Assembly: GCF_900102515.1 (NCBI RefSeq)
Contig: NZ_FMVS01000012.1
Coordinates: 1-64,000, forward strand
Length of the DNA stretch: 64,000 nt
Direction: 5' to 3'
From: Butyrivibrio sp. INlla14
Lineage (GTDB): Bacteria > Bacillota > Clostridia > Lachnospirales > Lachnospiraceae
The position numbers were made by a program, and so were the translations under genes. Shown in pieces: positions 41,729 to 50,021 of this stretch (positions within the stretch are counted from its first letter, which is position 1; each line of letters opens with the position of its first letter). Below the pieces are notes generated by a model. The model saw only the letters and a program-made list of their open reading frames with translations. It was not told the DNA's origin and made no database searches.

Positions 41729-42742
41729 TTAGTTATCCCCTGGATATATTGCCTCCACGAAATGCTGTGCTACATGCTCGTTGCAGGCTTCGTTCACATG
41801 AATAATGTCTGTAAGCATCTGATCTGCATTGTCCTCATCGATAGTTCCATAATAATTGTCGATAAAAGAGACACCTCTTTCACCGGAAATGTCGATCATA
41901 AACTGAAGATATGTTGTAAGTTTGCCGTTTCCAAGGTCTACTCTGTCTCCACTTACCATGCCAGTTGAATCATAACCATAGCACATGGTAAAAGACATAC
42001 ATACGATCCTGATAAATGGATACTTTTCCTGAAGTGCCTTGATTCCTGCATTGAGCGCACCTCTGTAGGTAATAGGATTAACGTCGTTATTAGGATCCAT
42101 ACCGGCTCTTCCATTTAAGTAGTCCTGAGCATTGTAGTAAATAACAATTGTATCAACCTTGTTAAAATCAAGGTTCTTGAGATTGTCGATTGAAGCCTGA
42201 TATGTTCCATTATCGAATTTGCCGGCATTCTGCTCCATGAGACTATAGTCCCCGCTTGCGATGCTGTTTGCCACATTTATGAAGCTGAAAGCATCGATTG
42301 CATCGCCATCGTAGAAGTTTGCGTTCTTATTGGCAACACAGGACGCTGGGAATCCACAATTGATCACAGTTGCACCAAGTTTCTGGGCCACTTTGTTGCA
42401 CACTCCGTCATCTCCCTGCATATGAGTGATGGCGTCATTCCCCAGAAACAGGATCGTCTCCTCGTCATCGTACTCATGCCCCTCTCTATTAGCCTCAGGC
42501 AAAAGAAATATCTGGTCCAGAACCTCTATCTCCATGCTGCCAGTCTCAGTCTGGTCAAGCTCTGCTGTTCCCTGATTCCACTTAACAAGCTTAAATACTG
42601 AAAAAGCTATTACCGCAAGGATTATTCCAATTACAACAAAATGAAACCACATTGGTATGTCTGAGAAGCTAAAACTCTTCTTGTCAAAGTTTTCTCTTTT
42701 GCCTCTTGTTTCACGTTCATTTCTGTTCATAATGTAAGTCAT
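41729..42742 (-). CDS. Membrane-anchored SGNH-hydrolase-like protein, nucleophile absent
   Basis: 337 residues. One transmembrane helix (about 32-54) follows a basic cytoplasmic tail; the outer domain has an SGNH layout: ILFLGNDAITHMQG at block I where GDS is expected, TVIVYYNAQDYLNGR at block III and DIIHVNEACNEH (DxxH) at block V. The block I serine is replaced by Asn-Asp, so the protein may bind rather than cleave acyl groups. It lies 35 nt downstream of another SGNH-like gene and in the same orientation as the MBOAT gene. The start codon is uncertain: the ATG at 42742 has no good ribosome site. Confidence 0.72.
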   Translation of the reverse strand: MTYIMNRNERETRGKRENFDKKSFSFSDIPMWFHFVVIGIILAVIAFSVFKLVKWNQGTAELDQTETGSMEIEVLDQIFLLPEANREGHEYDDEETILFLGNDAITHMQGDDGVCNKVAQKLGATVINCGFPASCVANKNANFYDGDAIDAFSFINVANSIASGDYSLMEQNAGKFDNGTYQASIDNLKNLDFNKVDTIVIYYNAQDYLNGRAGMDPNNDVNPITYRGALNAGIKALQEKYPFIRIVCMSFTMCYGYDSTGMVSGDRVDLGNGKLTTYLQFMIDISGERGVSFIDNYYGTIDEDNADQMLTDIIHVNEACNEHVAQHFVEAIYPGDN

Positions 42743-42777
42743 GGCATCTATGTGCCACAGGCTCCTTTCATGATTTT

Positions 42778-43974
42778 TTATCCCCAGTCAGTTGATAATA
42801 ATGTTTCAAAGTCGAACCCATCTATTATAGCACGCATTTTTGAAAGTGCATCTTCCATCTCTTTTGTCGACTTTATCTCATGGTCACCTTTCTTAAAACA
42901 TTCTACCATATATTTGTTTATCTCCGGTTTATAGTGAGAATAGTCCGCATAGTTATTGAGGTCTGTCACTTCATCCATGTCCTGGAAGTAGAAAAGATGC
43001 ACGTTATCATAATCTAGTAACCTGTCAGCCACATACTGGTACTGCGTAAAGGTTGCTTCAAGTGTATTTTCCTGCATCACGTTGTGCCAATACAAAATGC
43101 TATAGGGCGGAAAGAAGAAGTAAAACTCCGTCTCAGGATGTGCCTCTACGTAGGGAAGAATATTGACATCAAGATTCTCCTGCGTTGCTGGTATAAGTGT
43201 GTCTGCAGCCATCTCTTCATCCACCTTCTCAGGCTCTTCATAGGTGTGCATAACCCACTGAATGTTGTAATATTCCGGAGTCCACCAACTAAAATAAATT
43301 TCAGAAAGATCTGAACCCTTGCCCTGAACTATAGGCCTGAAAATATATTGAAACAAGACATCCTTGTTCAGCAGATACTTAACATCATTAAATATATTGT
43401 CATCATACAGATACTCAGGCCTTGGATACTTCACAGTGTCTGTATCTGCCGCCATTACAGGTATATCCATTGCAAAGAACACTGCATCCATGCCGTTTGT
43501 CTTCCTGGACAAGCTGCCTTCGTCATAGATAATTTCCAGAATATTGCTGTCATCCTTGGGATAAGCCCCACTGTAACTAAGTTTCAAAGTATCAAATCCG
43601 CAAATATCCTTGAAATCATCCGTGTCAAAGTTTACTGTCATTGATGATCCTATAATGCAGGCATTATAGGTCATATTCCGCGCCATTCCCGGATTCTGGC
43701 TCAGCTGATTATCCACAATGTAGGGAAAATCCGCAAGCGGCGCATGGTAGTGGAAGAACGGATCAACATAGGCCACAAGCGCCGCCATAGCACACAGCCC
43801 TGCAAACACCAGCGCCAGGAGTAGGGCAAGGAGTCTTGCGTAGTGCTTTGTGTTGTGCAAGTCTTCGTTAGCTGTTTCGTTAACTGTTGATGTATTCTGC
43901 CTGCCTGTACCTTCTGGCTTATATTCTTCTGTATTCTTAATTTTGTCTTTAGTTTCTTGCATCATTTCACTCAT
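42778..43974 (-). CDS. Membrane-anchored SGNH/DltD-like protein, MBOAT partner candidate
   Basis: 398 residues: a polar cytoplasmic tail (1-45), one transmembrane helix (about 46-70, LLALLLALVFAGLCAMAALV), then an outer domain starting DPFFHYHAPLADFPY, with ACIIGSSMTVNF (GSS nucleophile candidate) and, near the end, NNYADYSHYKPEINKYM (Asp-Ser-His-Tyr, as in DltD/AlgJ-like partners of MBOAT enzymes). It should receive an acyl group passed across the membrane by the MBOAT protein encoded upstream. The 395-nt gap between the two genes is filled by the hairpin array, whose first dyad begins 4 nt before this gene's ATG, leaving no recognisable Shine-Dalgarno. Confidence 0.75.
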   Translation of the reverse strand: MSEMMQETKDKIKNTEEYKPEGTGRQNTSTVNETANEDLHNTKHYARLLALLLALVFAGLCAMAALVAYVDPFFHYHAPLADFPYIVDNQLSQNPGMARNMTYNACIIGSSMTVNFDTDDFKDICGFDTLKLSYSGAYPKDDSNILEIIYDEGSLSRKTNGMDAVFFAMDIPVMAADTDTVKYPRPEYLYDDNIFNDVKYLLNKDVLFQYIFRPIVQGKGSDLSEIYFSWWTPEYYNIQWVMHTYEEPEKVDEEMAADTLIPATQENLDVNILPYVEAHPETEFYFFFPPYSILYWHNVMQENTLEATFTQYQYVADRLLDYDNVHLFYFQDMDEVTDLNNYADYSHYKPEINKYMVECFKKGDHEIKSTKEMEDALSKMRAIIDGFDFETLLSTDWG

Positions 43975-43977
43975 TTC

Positions 43978-44387
43978 TTATACTCAAATCTACTTTCCAT
44001 TAACTTGCATATAAAGACTTCCGAAGAGCCTCTGTTCTTGGCTTACACGAAAATCTAATCTTCCTGCACTTTCGTATAATCGCCTCAGAAGAACCTCTTA
44101 CACGAAATCTACTAGTTCATGCACTTTCGTGTAACCACTACCGTAATGCCCCACCCGAGACCCTTATATGCAAATCTACTTTCCATTAACTTGCATATAA
44201 AGACTTCTTAAGAGCCTATATTCTTGGCTTACACGAAAATCTTATCTTCCTGCACTTTCGTATAACCGCCTCAGAAGAACCTCTTACACGAAATCTACTG
44301 TTTCATACACTTTCGTGTAATCACTACTCTAACGTCCTTCACGGAACCCTTATATGCAAATCAATTTTCTCAGAAATTCATATACAA
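43978..44387. repeat. Higher-order array of seven 37-38 bp hairpin dyads, 186-bp period
   Basis: Dyads at 43978-44014, 44043-44079, 44098-44134, 44164-44200, 44229-44265, 44284-44320 and 44350-44387. The first six are exactly 37 bp with terminal arms of type TTACACGAAA / TTTCGTGTAA or TTATATGCAA / TTGCATATAA and a shared ATCTA...TGCAC/TTAAC centre. Gaps cycle 28, 18, 29, 28, 18, 29 bp, so dyads 1-4, 2-5, 3-6 and 4-7 are each exactly 186 bp apart. The last dyad covers the MBOAT stop codon. No ORF, no transposase. Confidence 0.9.
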
Positions 44388-45926
44388 GAATGTACTTACG
44401 CCGCCAAAGCTTACAATGCACCACAGCAGTAGAAAAGCCGTAACAAGCGTTGTCCACAGTCCTATCTTGCGCTCCCTTGCCTTCTCCTGCGCATTCTTGC
44501 AAAAGAACACCATAACGACAGAGCCCACAAGAAATATCCACAAGCACAGTTCCCATACAAATCCAAACCTCATAAGAGGTGTGACCTTTATCACATACCA
44601 CAATTCATCAAGCTGGAATATAGAACTCATGCCTGTTCCAATCTTCCTGATGCCGCCTACAAATATCTGTCTGAACAGTCCAATAGCCTGTCCTGCATTC
44701 TCAGCCCTAAAGAAAACCCAGGCTGCGGTGACATATATGAATGTAAACAATTTACCCAACAAATTCCTCAACGATATGCCGCGAATCACCACAAAATACG
44801 CTGATCGATCACCATCTCTTTCAGGATTACGATTTCTGCCAGTCCAGGAAACAACCTTCCTCTGATTCGCATCTTTATGCGCGTTCTTACCAAGTGCCAT
44901 TGTCACCACAAACAAGACACCATGCATAGCTCCCCAGATGATAAAGTTCCAGCCGGTTCCATGCCAGAACCCGCTCAGGAGAAAGACAATCATGAAATTC
45001 AGGTACATCCTGCCAGCTCCCCGCCTGTTTCCACCAAGGGGAATGTACAAATACTTGGTAAAAAACTTAGTGAGAGTGATGTGCCATCTTTTCCAAAAAT
45101 CCACAATGCTCACTGCCTTGTATGGAGAATTAAAGTTAAGAGGAAGCTCAAGCCCCATCATCATGCACACGCCACTTGCCATATCGCAGTAGCCGCTAAA
45201 ATCAAAGTACAGCTGGAAGGAATAAAACACCGCTGTCAGCACAGCCTCAATACTTCCAAGGCCCAGAAGATTCTCATACCCATAATCCACAGCCTTCCCA
45301 AGGGTATCCGCCATGATCACCTTTTTGAATAGTCCCAGGGAAAAGAGATATAGTCCTCGCAGCACCACCTCTGCATCAAAGCTTTTTTCACATGCCGCTT
45401 CAACCTGCTGCCTGTAGTCACCATATCCCATAAGTGGCCCCTGAAGAAGCTTTGGGAAAAAGAGAATGTAAGACAAGTAGTCTAAAAGACTAAACTCCGC
45501 GATTTCGCCTCTTCCCAGATCTACAATATATGAAATCTGATTAAAGGTATAAAAACTGATAGCTATAGGAAGAAAAGCTCCCCACAACTTAAAGAACAAA
45601 AGAAGTACAAGATTAGTAATAACTCCAACAGCCATCCATATATGAACTGGAGCTATCTCTTTTTGCCCAAAATGAAGCCTAACCCTGCTATCTCTCATGA
45701 AAGCCATAGGAATTGCAGTGCAGGCATTAAGACACAGACTTATCAGGATTATGCCAAGATTCTGCATCCCAAAAAGCCCATAAAAGCACAAAGATCCCAG
45801 CACAATCCACAAATCTACCAGCATCTGTGCCTTTCCTTTTTTGCGCCCCACTCTCTTTATCCAGTTAAACCCAATAATAAAAATGGGCAAAAATAAAAGC
45901 AAAAACTCATACGAATTAAATGTCAT
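44370..45926 (-). CDS. Membrane-bound O-acyltransferase (AlgI/DltB-like MBOAT)
   Basis: Polytopic enzyme (about 11-12 helices, 518 residues) that passes acetyl or another acyl group across the membrane to a surface glycan. YISIVDLGRGE-like and SYILFFPKLLQGPLMGYGDY opening motifs, FDFSGYCDMASGVCMMMG, FWKRWHITLTKFFTKYLYIP and the catalytic-histidine segment GFWHGTGWNFIIWGAMHG are canonical. The start is placed at the ATG at 45926 (MTFNSYEFLLLFLP), the usual family start. A TTG at 45953 would overlap the SDR gene. Its outer partners are the SGNH-like proteins downstream. Confidence 0.93.
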   Translation of the reverse strand: MTFNSYEFLLLFLPIFIIGFNWIKRVGRKKGKAQMLVDLWIVLGSLCFYGLFGMQNLGIILISLCLNACTAIPMAFMRDSRVRLHFGQKEIAPVHIWMAVGVITNLVLLLFFKLWGAFLPIAISFYTFNQISYIVDLGRGEIAEFSLLDYLSYILFFPKLLQGPLMGYGDYRQQVEAACEKSFDAEVVLRGLYLFSLGLFKKVIMADTLGKAVDYGYENLLGLGSIEAVLTAVFYSFQLYFDFSGYCDMASGVCMMMGLELPLNFNSPYKAVSIVDFWKRWHITLTKFFTKYLYIPLGGNRRGAGRMYLNFMIVFLLSGFWHGTGWNFIIWGAMHGVLFVVTMALGKNAHKDANQRKVVSWTGRNRNPERDGDRSAYFVVIRGISLRNLLGKLFTFIYVTAAWVFFRAENAGQAIGLFRQIFVGGIRKIGTGMSSIFQLDELWYVIKVTPLMRFGFVWELCLWIFLVGSVVMVFFCKNAQEKARERKIGLWTTLVTAFLLLWCIVSFGGVSTFLYMNF

Positions 45927-45949
45927 TGTTTTCCAGCACCCTATAATGA

Positions 45950-47161
45950 TCAATACATATTTATTATCTCCACAAAATGTTCCACGCCTGTATTTAAGTC
46001 AAAGGCTTTTTTCCAGCCAATTTTCTCAAGATTAGCCGGATCAAGAATTTGTTTATTTATCGGTGATTGGAGGCTCTTTTCCCTTGCATCAGCCTCCTTC
46101 ACCAAGACATTGACTCCAGTAACTGACGCAATAAGCTCAGCCAGGCCCTTGATAGTTATTTCGTTTTCTCTTGAGCAAATGTCAAATACCCGGTTTTGAG
46201 GTTCAAACTCTTTATCTCTCATGGCACCTAGTTCACCACTTAGCATGGCGCTGACAATTCCGGATGCGGCATCTGCCACATAATTGTAGGAGCGAAGCTG
46301 AGTACCTGCGCTATTAAGGACAATATCTTCGCCGGCTACAGCTTTTTTAGCAAACTGGACATGGGCTCTGTCATCAGAGCCTGTGATTCCAGGGCCGAAG
46401 GTATGGCATGGGCGGACAACCACTGTATTTATGTGTGAAAGACACATGGCTTCCGCTGCTGCCTTGCTCACAGGATAGCAGGAACGAGGGCCTCTCTGGG
46501 TCACCTCATTTTGAACTAATTGCATGTAAATCCGTACAGGATCATACGGCTTTGATTCACTTGGACTATCCGAATCAAGTACTGGCTCATCCAAAAACTC
46601 ATCTATCAACGCATCCTCAGAACCAGAACCTGAAATAGCCATATTCCACTTATCAGCCCAACTTTTTCTATCCTCTTCATCCAGGGAATAAACTTCTCCA
46701 GAAGACACATACACAAACTTCTGGCAGCCATGGCTTCTGCCATACTCCAAAAGTCTTGCTGTTCCGCAGATATTGCCCCTTACTGTCTCATCAGAATGAT
46801 CTATAAAGGCTGACGGAAAGGCATTTCCAGCCGCATGGATAATGTAATCCACATGCTCATCTGGTAATTTGTCAAAAGAGCTATCGTCGAGAATATCAAG
46901 ACTGCAGAACTTCAAGTAACCAGCCCCCGCAAATCTGCTAAATCTTTTTTGAAGCTTTTCAGTATTCCTACCGCAGGCAATAACATGTATTTCTCCGTAC
47001 TCGCACAGTTCATCAACAATAAAGGAGCCAATGGTTCCACTAGCTCCTGTTACAAGCACGCTCATTCCGCGCAGTTTCTCGATTCCGAGAGTATGCTGCG
47101 CCGCTGTGTGCAAATCCTCTATATACAACTTGCTATCATATATTGTTTTTTCCCTGTCCAA
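45950..47161 (-). CDS. Extended SDR (NAD-dependent epimerase/dehydratase) with acidic insert
   Basis: About 403 residues from a TTG start (GGGGAAG upstream; the next ATG would remove most of the lead before the NAD motif). LVTGASGTIGSFIVDEL is the dinucleotide motif, IIHAAGNAFPS and VYVSSGEVYSL follow, and the catalytic pair is in SCYPVSKAAAEAM. Between the Ser block and the Tyr block lie ~70 residues instead of the usual ~25, including an acidic stretch (EDALIDEFLDEPVLDSDSPS). Substrate unknown; as the neighbour of the IspD-like and LicD genes it may make the sugar or polyol transferred by them. Confidence 0.82.
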   Translation of the reverse strand: MDREKTIYDSKLYIEDLHTAAQHTLGIEKLRGMSVLVTGASGTIGSFIVDELCEYGEIHVIACGRNTEKLQKRFSRFAGAGYLKFCSLDILDDSSFDKLPDEHVDYIIHAAGNAFPSAFIDHSDETVRGNICGTARLLEYGRSHGCQKFVYVSSGEVYSLDEEDRKSWADKWNMAISGSGSEDALIDEFLDEPVLDSDSPSESKPYDPVRIYMQLVQNEVTQRGPRSCYPVSKAAAEAMCLSHINTVVVRPCHTFGPGITGSDDRAHVQFAKKAVAGEDIVLNSAGTQLRSYNYVADAASGIVSAMLSGELGAMRDKEFEPQNRVFDICSRENEITIKGLAELIASVTGVNVLVKEADAREKSLQSPINKQILDPANLEKIGWKKAFDLNTGVEHFVEIINMY

Positions 47162-47248
47162 CTAACTTCCCCCTGTTTTCTCTATGTCAAACTCACCTTG
47201 ATTTTCTCTTATCTCGAGCCAATACGCAGCTGCGTGGCTCCATTTAGT

Positions 47249-47318
47249 CCACTCACATTGACATGTGTTGCAGTTTATTTATGCCACTCTCATTGACATA
47301 TGCTGCAGCTTATTTAAG
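47249..47318. repeat. Two tandem 35-bp units duplicating the 3' end of the IspD-like gene
   Basis: Units 47249-47283 and 47284-47318 (CCACTC[A/T]CATTGACAT then TGCAG and TTATTTA) with few differences. The second unit covers the last codons and stop of the cytidylyltransferase gene (47310); a partial third unit lies further left. The remaining 47162-47248 shows nothing coding. Confidence 0.75.
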
Positions 47319-48023
47319 CCACTCGCTTCTCTTGCTGACAAGAAGTGCCTTGAAAATATCGATATCTTCAACTGTTGTAAGTTTGATATTCTTCTCAGAC
47401 CCCTGGGAGAAAAAGACTTCCCTGCCCAATTCGATCATAAGTGTGCAGGATGCAACTGAAGCTGTGATTCCCTTTTCCAAAGCTTCCCTGTGAAGGTCGC
47501 AGATCTGGCCAATCTTAAAGCCCTGTGGAGTCTGAGTTCTCTTTAGGTTATCTCTTGGGTAGGATTCATCAGACTTAACACCATCTGTTGTTGTGAGCAT
47601 AGCTTCCGCACAGGGAATTGCTGTGATGGCGTTTCCATGCTGCTTGGTCTTCATGATACAGTCAGAAATGATCTCAGCAGAAACCATAGGCCTTATAGCA
47701 TCGTGAATCAGTACAATATCATCCTTGTCAAAATGCTTCTCAAGCTCATATACACCATTTCTAATGGAGCTCTGGCCGTTTTCGCCGCCATGAACTATAT
47801 ACTCAAGCTTATCGATATTAAACTGCTTGGCGTATGCTGACACCATCTGCTCCCAGCCTTCAACGCACACAACAGCTATAGAATCTATCTCTGGATGATT
47901 TTGAAAAGCCTCCAGCGTATACACGATTACTGGCTTTTCATTTACAGTCAGAAACTGCTTGGGAATATCCTGATGCATCCTTGCACCTGTTCCACCTGCA
48001 ATTATAAGAGCTACTGTTTTCAT
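47310..48023 (-). CDS. IspD-family cytidylyltransferase (TarI/ISPD-like paralogue)
   Basis: 237 residues from the ATG at 48023 (AGAAGG 5 nt upstream). LIIAGGTGARMHQDIPKQF is the CTP-binding loop, LIHDAIRPMVS the metal/substrate block and NIKLTTVEDIDIF the C-terminal signature. The GGTGARM loop, with Gly-Gly where canonical IspD has Ala-Gly, and the DIPKQF lysine are usual in TarI/Bcs1/ISPD-type enzymes that activate ribitol-5-P or related polyol phosphates. The true ispD lies at 1980-2687. Immediate neighbours are an SDR gene and licD, so it probably makes a CDP-activated polyol for the LicD-type transferase. The exact substrate is unproven. Confidence 0.83.
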   Translation of the reverse strand: MKTVALIIAGGTGARMHQDIPKQFLTVNEKPVIVYTLEAFQNHPEIDSIAVVCVEGWEQMVSAYAKQFNIDKLEYIVHGGENGQSSIRNGVYELEKHFDKDDIVLIHDAIRPMVSAEIISDCIMKTKQHGNAITAIPCAEAMLTTTDGVKSDESYPRDNLKRTQTPQGFKIGQICDLHREALEKGITASVASCTLMIELGREVFFSQGSEKNIKLTTVEDIDIFKALLVSKRSEWLK

Positions 48024-48120
48024 AAAAACCTTCTTTCCGAAATACAAAATACAAAATTCAAAAAATCTATTCTGCTACTAATTCAATAGACGTTACAACT
48101 TAAATCTCAGCCAATGCTCA

Positions 48121-49053
48121 TCACTCCTGGATCACATTGACATGCATTGGCACGCGCTTATCCTCTGGTGGCAAAGACATATAATCCTTGTAAGTCTTTC
48201 TAAGCCACTTATCATGATTCTTGGGAATAGGGAACTCTTTTCCCCTGATCATGCCTGTATCTGGCCCATAGATCAAATGCTCCGCGTCAAAGTCAAGTCC
48301 CCAGTATCTGGGATCTGGCTGTTCATTAGAAATAAAGATGAATCTATGACCTCCCTCTGTATCCGTACCTGATTCTGTATCAGCTTTTGTGCCTGTGCTA
48401 ATGTCAGTACCAGATTCATTGCCAGCTCCTGCCTGGTCTCGTACAAGCCCCGCAAGACCGCCCTCCGCCTGGATATTAATATATCTATGAGCGATCCACT
48501 TAAATGGGATCAGCCTTCCCACACCAGCCAGGACAAAGGCTACCGCCTTCATGATTCCCTTGAACTTACTATAGTCAATAAAAGGCCTGTGGCCCATGGC
48601 CAGAGCATACAAGAGCTTTAACCTTGTAAGCTGCCACTTGTGGTTATCTGCCTCCACATCAAACACAAACAGATCCAGTGTAGGATGTGAATATCTGTTA
48701 TCGTAAAAGTCCTCAGCCCCAAAGGTTGTGCCCTCGTAGGTAAGCGACTGATCTGCAATCTTGGTTATAAAGTCAAAAAATTGTGGATATCTCTCAAATC
48801 TTAGAAGTTTAAATCTCTTATCTGCCTCATTCTCATAGACTTCCAGAAACTTCTCATAATCTTTTCTGAGGAAAAGAATATCCACATCATCATCCCATGG
48901 AATAAAATCCTGATGCCTTACAGCCCCAAGAAATGTGCCTCCATGCAAAAAATACTGAATACCGTGCTTTTTACAAATTCTGTCCACCTCGCACAACATG
49001 TCAAAATCTGACTGGTGAACCCTATCTAAATATTCCTGAATCTTTTTATCCAT
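48121..49053 (-). CDS. LicD-family phosphotransferase
   Basis: 310 residues. The nucleotidyltransferase-fold core is FLHGGTFLGAVRHQDFIPWD followed by DDVDILF (metal aspartates), then DLFVFDV, as in LicD and in the animal proteins fukutin/FKRP. LicD enzymes move phosphocholine, ribitol-5-P or similar groups from a CDP-carrier to a glycan. A Gly/Ser/Thr/Asp-rich insert (GNESGTDISTGTKADTESGT) interrupts the C-terminal half near residues 210-235 and looks like a slipped low-complexity repeat. The cognate CDP-donor enzyme is probably the IspD-like gene just downstream. Confidence 0.88.
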   Translation of the reverse strand: MDKKIQEYLDRVHQSDFDMLCEVDRICKKHGIQYFLHGGTFLGAVRHQDFIPWDDDVDILFLRKDYEKFLEVYENEADKRFKLLRFERYPQFFDFITKIADQSLTYEGTTFGAEDFYDNRYSHPTLDLFVFDVEADNHKWQLTRLKLLYALAMGHRPFIDYSKFKGIMKAVAFVLAGVGRLIPFKWIAHRYINIQAEGGLAGLVRDQAGAGNESGTDISTGTKADTESGTDTEGGHRFIFISNEQPDPRYWGLDFDAEHLIYGPDTGMIRGKEFPIPKNHDKWLRKTYKDYMSLPPEDKRVPMHVNVIQE

Positions 49054-49170
49054 TGTACTACCTGAATTTCTATATTTCTTTCATTGTGCTGCTATCACCA
49101 GACAAGCACACTGTCGTAATCCGCCTTACATAGTATACGTGATAGCCACTATGCATTCCTCATATCTGTC

Positions 49171-49956
49171 TCATCCCCCGATGATCTCAGGATCAGCATA
49201 AATATTGTAGCCATGCATGCTGGTCACAAGCTCAAAGCCAAGATCAAGCAAATCTCCATCTATCTTTCTATCTTCAGCAAGGATAACATAGCTGCACTTG
49301 GTCTCTCTTGTAGCCTCAGCAAGTGCCTTGGCATCAATTACCTCGGGCTTTTCCATAACTTCATAAACATGATTGTAATAACCCCATTGAGTTACCACTA
49401 TATCACGACCAAAAGGCATAAGTATGTCAGTATCATACTGCCTTACAAAATGCACCAGCTCAGAAGGGAAGGCTGCGCGAACTCTGGGCTCTCCATCCTC
49501 AGGCGCGATCACATCACAAATATCAATAACCTTCTGTGGAATATGGTATAGATTCTCAGCAACTGTCATATGCCTGCTGGCATACACCAAAGAACCTGTA
49601 GACGCAATAATAGCAAGCGCCGCCACGAAGGCAATCCTCTGATACATACTCTTTTTCAGGGAAAAGATAAATCTGCAGGCGGCAAAACCAATGACCACAT
49701 ACATTGGGATCAGCCACATAATCCTATAATAAGTATCACTTCCATCGTCAAAAACCGCCACATACAAAATCTTTGTAACAGGGAAAAGAAATCCCAAAAG
49801 TATCAGAAGCGGCACTATCCCAAGCATTATTTTCTTTTTTAAGCTCTTTTCACATATGACCAGGTAAATAGCCGATGCCAGAAACATTAGAAGAATCGCC
49901 CCGTTCCCGCCATAGAGCTTTAAGTCTACCCAGCACTCCATGAATATTCCGTACAT
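49171..49956 (-). CDS. Membrane protein with C-terminal soluble domain (possible second half of a split DUF6077-type protein)
   Basis: 261 residues, start ATG with GAGG 5 nt upstream. Four helices (about 16-33, 41-60, 78-98, 106-126) then a ~130-residue soluble part (AENLYHIPQKVIDICDVIAP, VHFVRQYDTDILMPFGRD). It lies 65 nt after a DUF6077-like membrane gene in the same direction; the opening KLYGGNGAILLMFLA and YYRIMWLIP pieces look like the late helices of one long membrane protein. No reaction can be assigned. Reading it as an independent gene remains possible. Confidence 0.65.
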   Translation of the reverse strand: MYGIFMECWVDLKLYGGNGAILLMFLASAIYLVICEKSLKKKIMLGIVPLLILLGFLFPVTKILYVAVFDDGSDTYYRIMWLIPMYVVIGFAACRFIFSLKKSMYQRIAFVAALAIIASTGSLVYASRHMTVAENLYHIPQKVIDICDVIAPEDGEPRVRAAFPSELVHFVRQYDTDILMPFGRDIVVTQWGYYNHVYEVMEKPEVIDAKALAEATRETKCSYVILAEDRKIDGDLLDLGFELVTSMHGYNIYADPEIIGG

Positions 49957-50021
49957 AATGTCCTCACTAAACTAATCTGCTTATCTATATTTGCGTTTCT
50001 ATATTACGGTTATCTGCACAA

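Noticed and set aside
43978..44387. CRISPR array
   Set aside because: The repeats are dyads of variable sequence, the gaps are themselves repeated every 186 bp instead of unique, and no cas genes are present.
45950..47161. The missing rfbD (dTDP-4-dehydrorhamnose reductase)
   Set aside because: It is an extended SDR with epimerase-like motifs, a different locus and an insert; RmlD signatures were not seen.
47310..48023. Redundant MEP-pathway ispD
   Set aside because: The CTP loop and DIPKQF lysine are TarI/ISPD-like, the locus is capsule-type, and a canonical ispD lies at 1980-2687.
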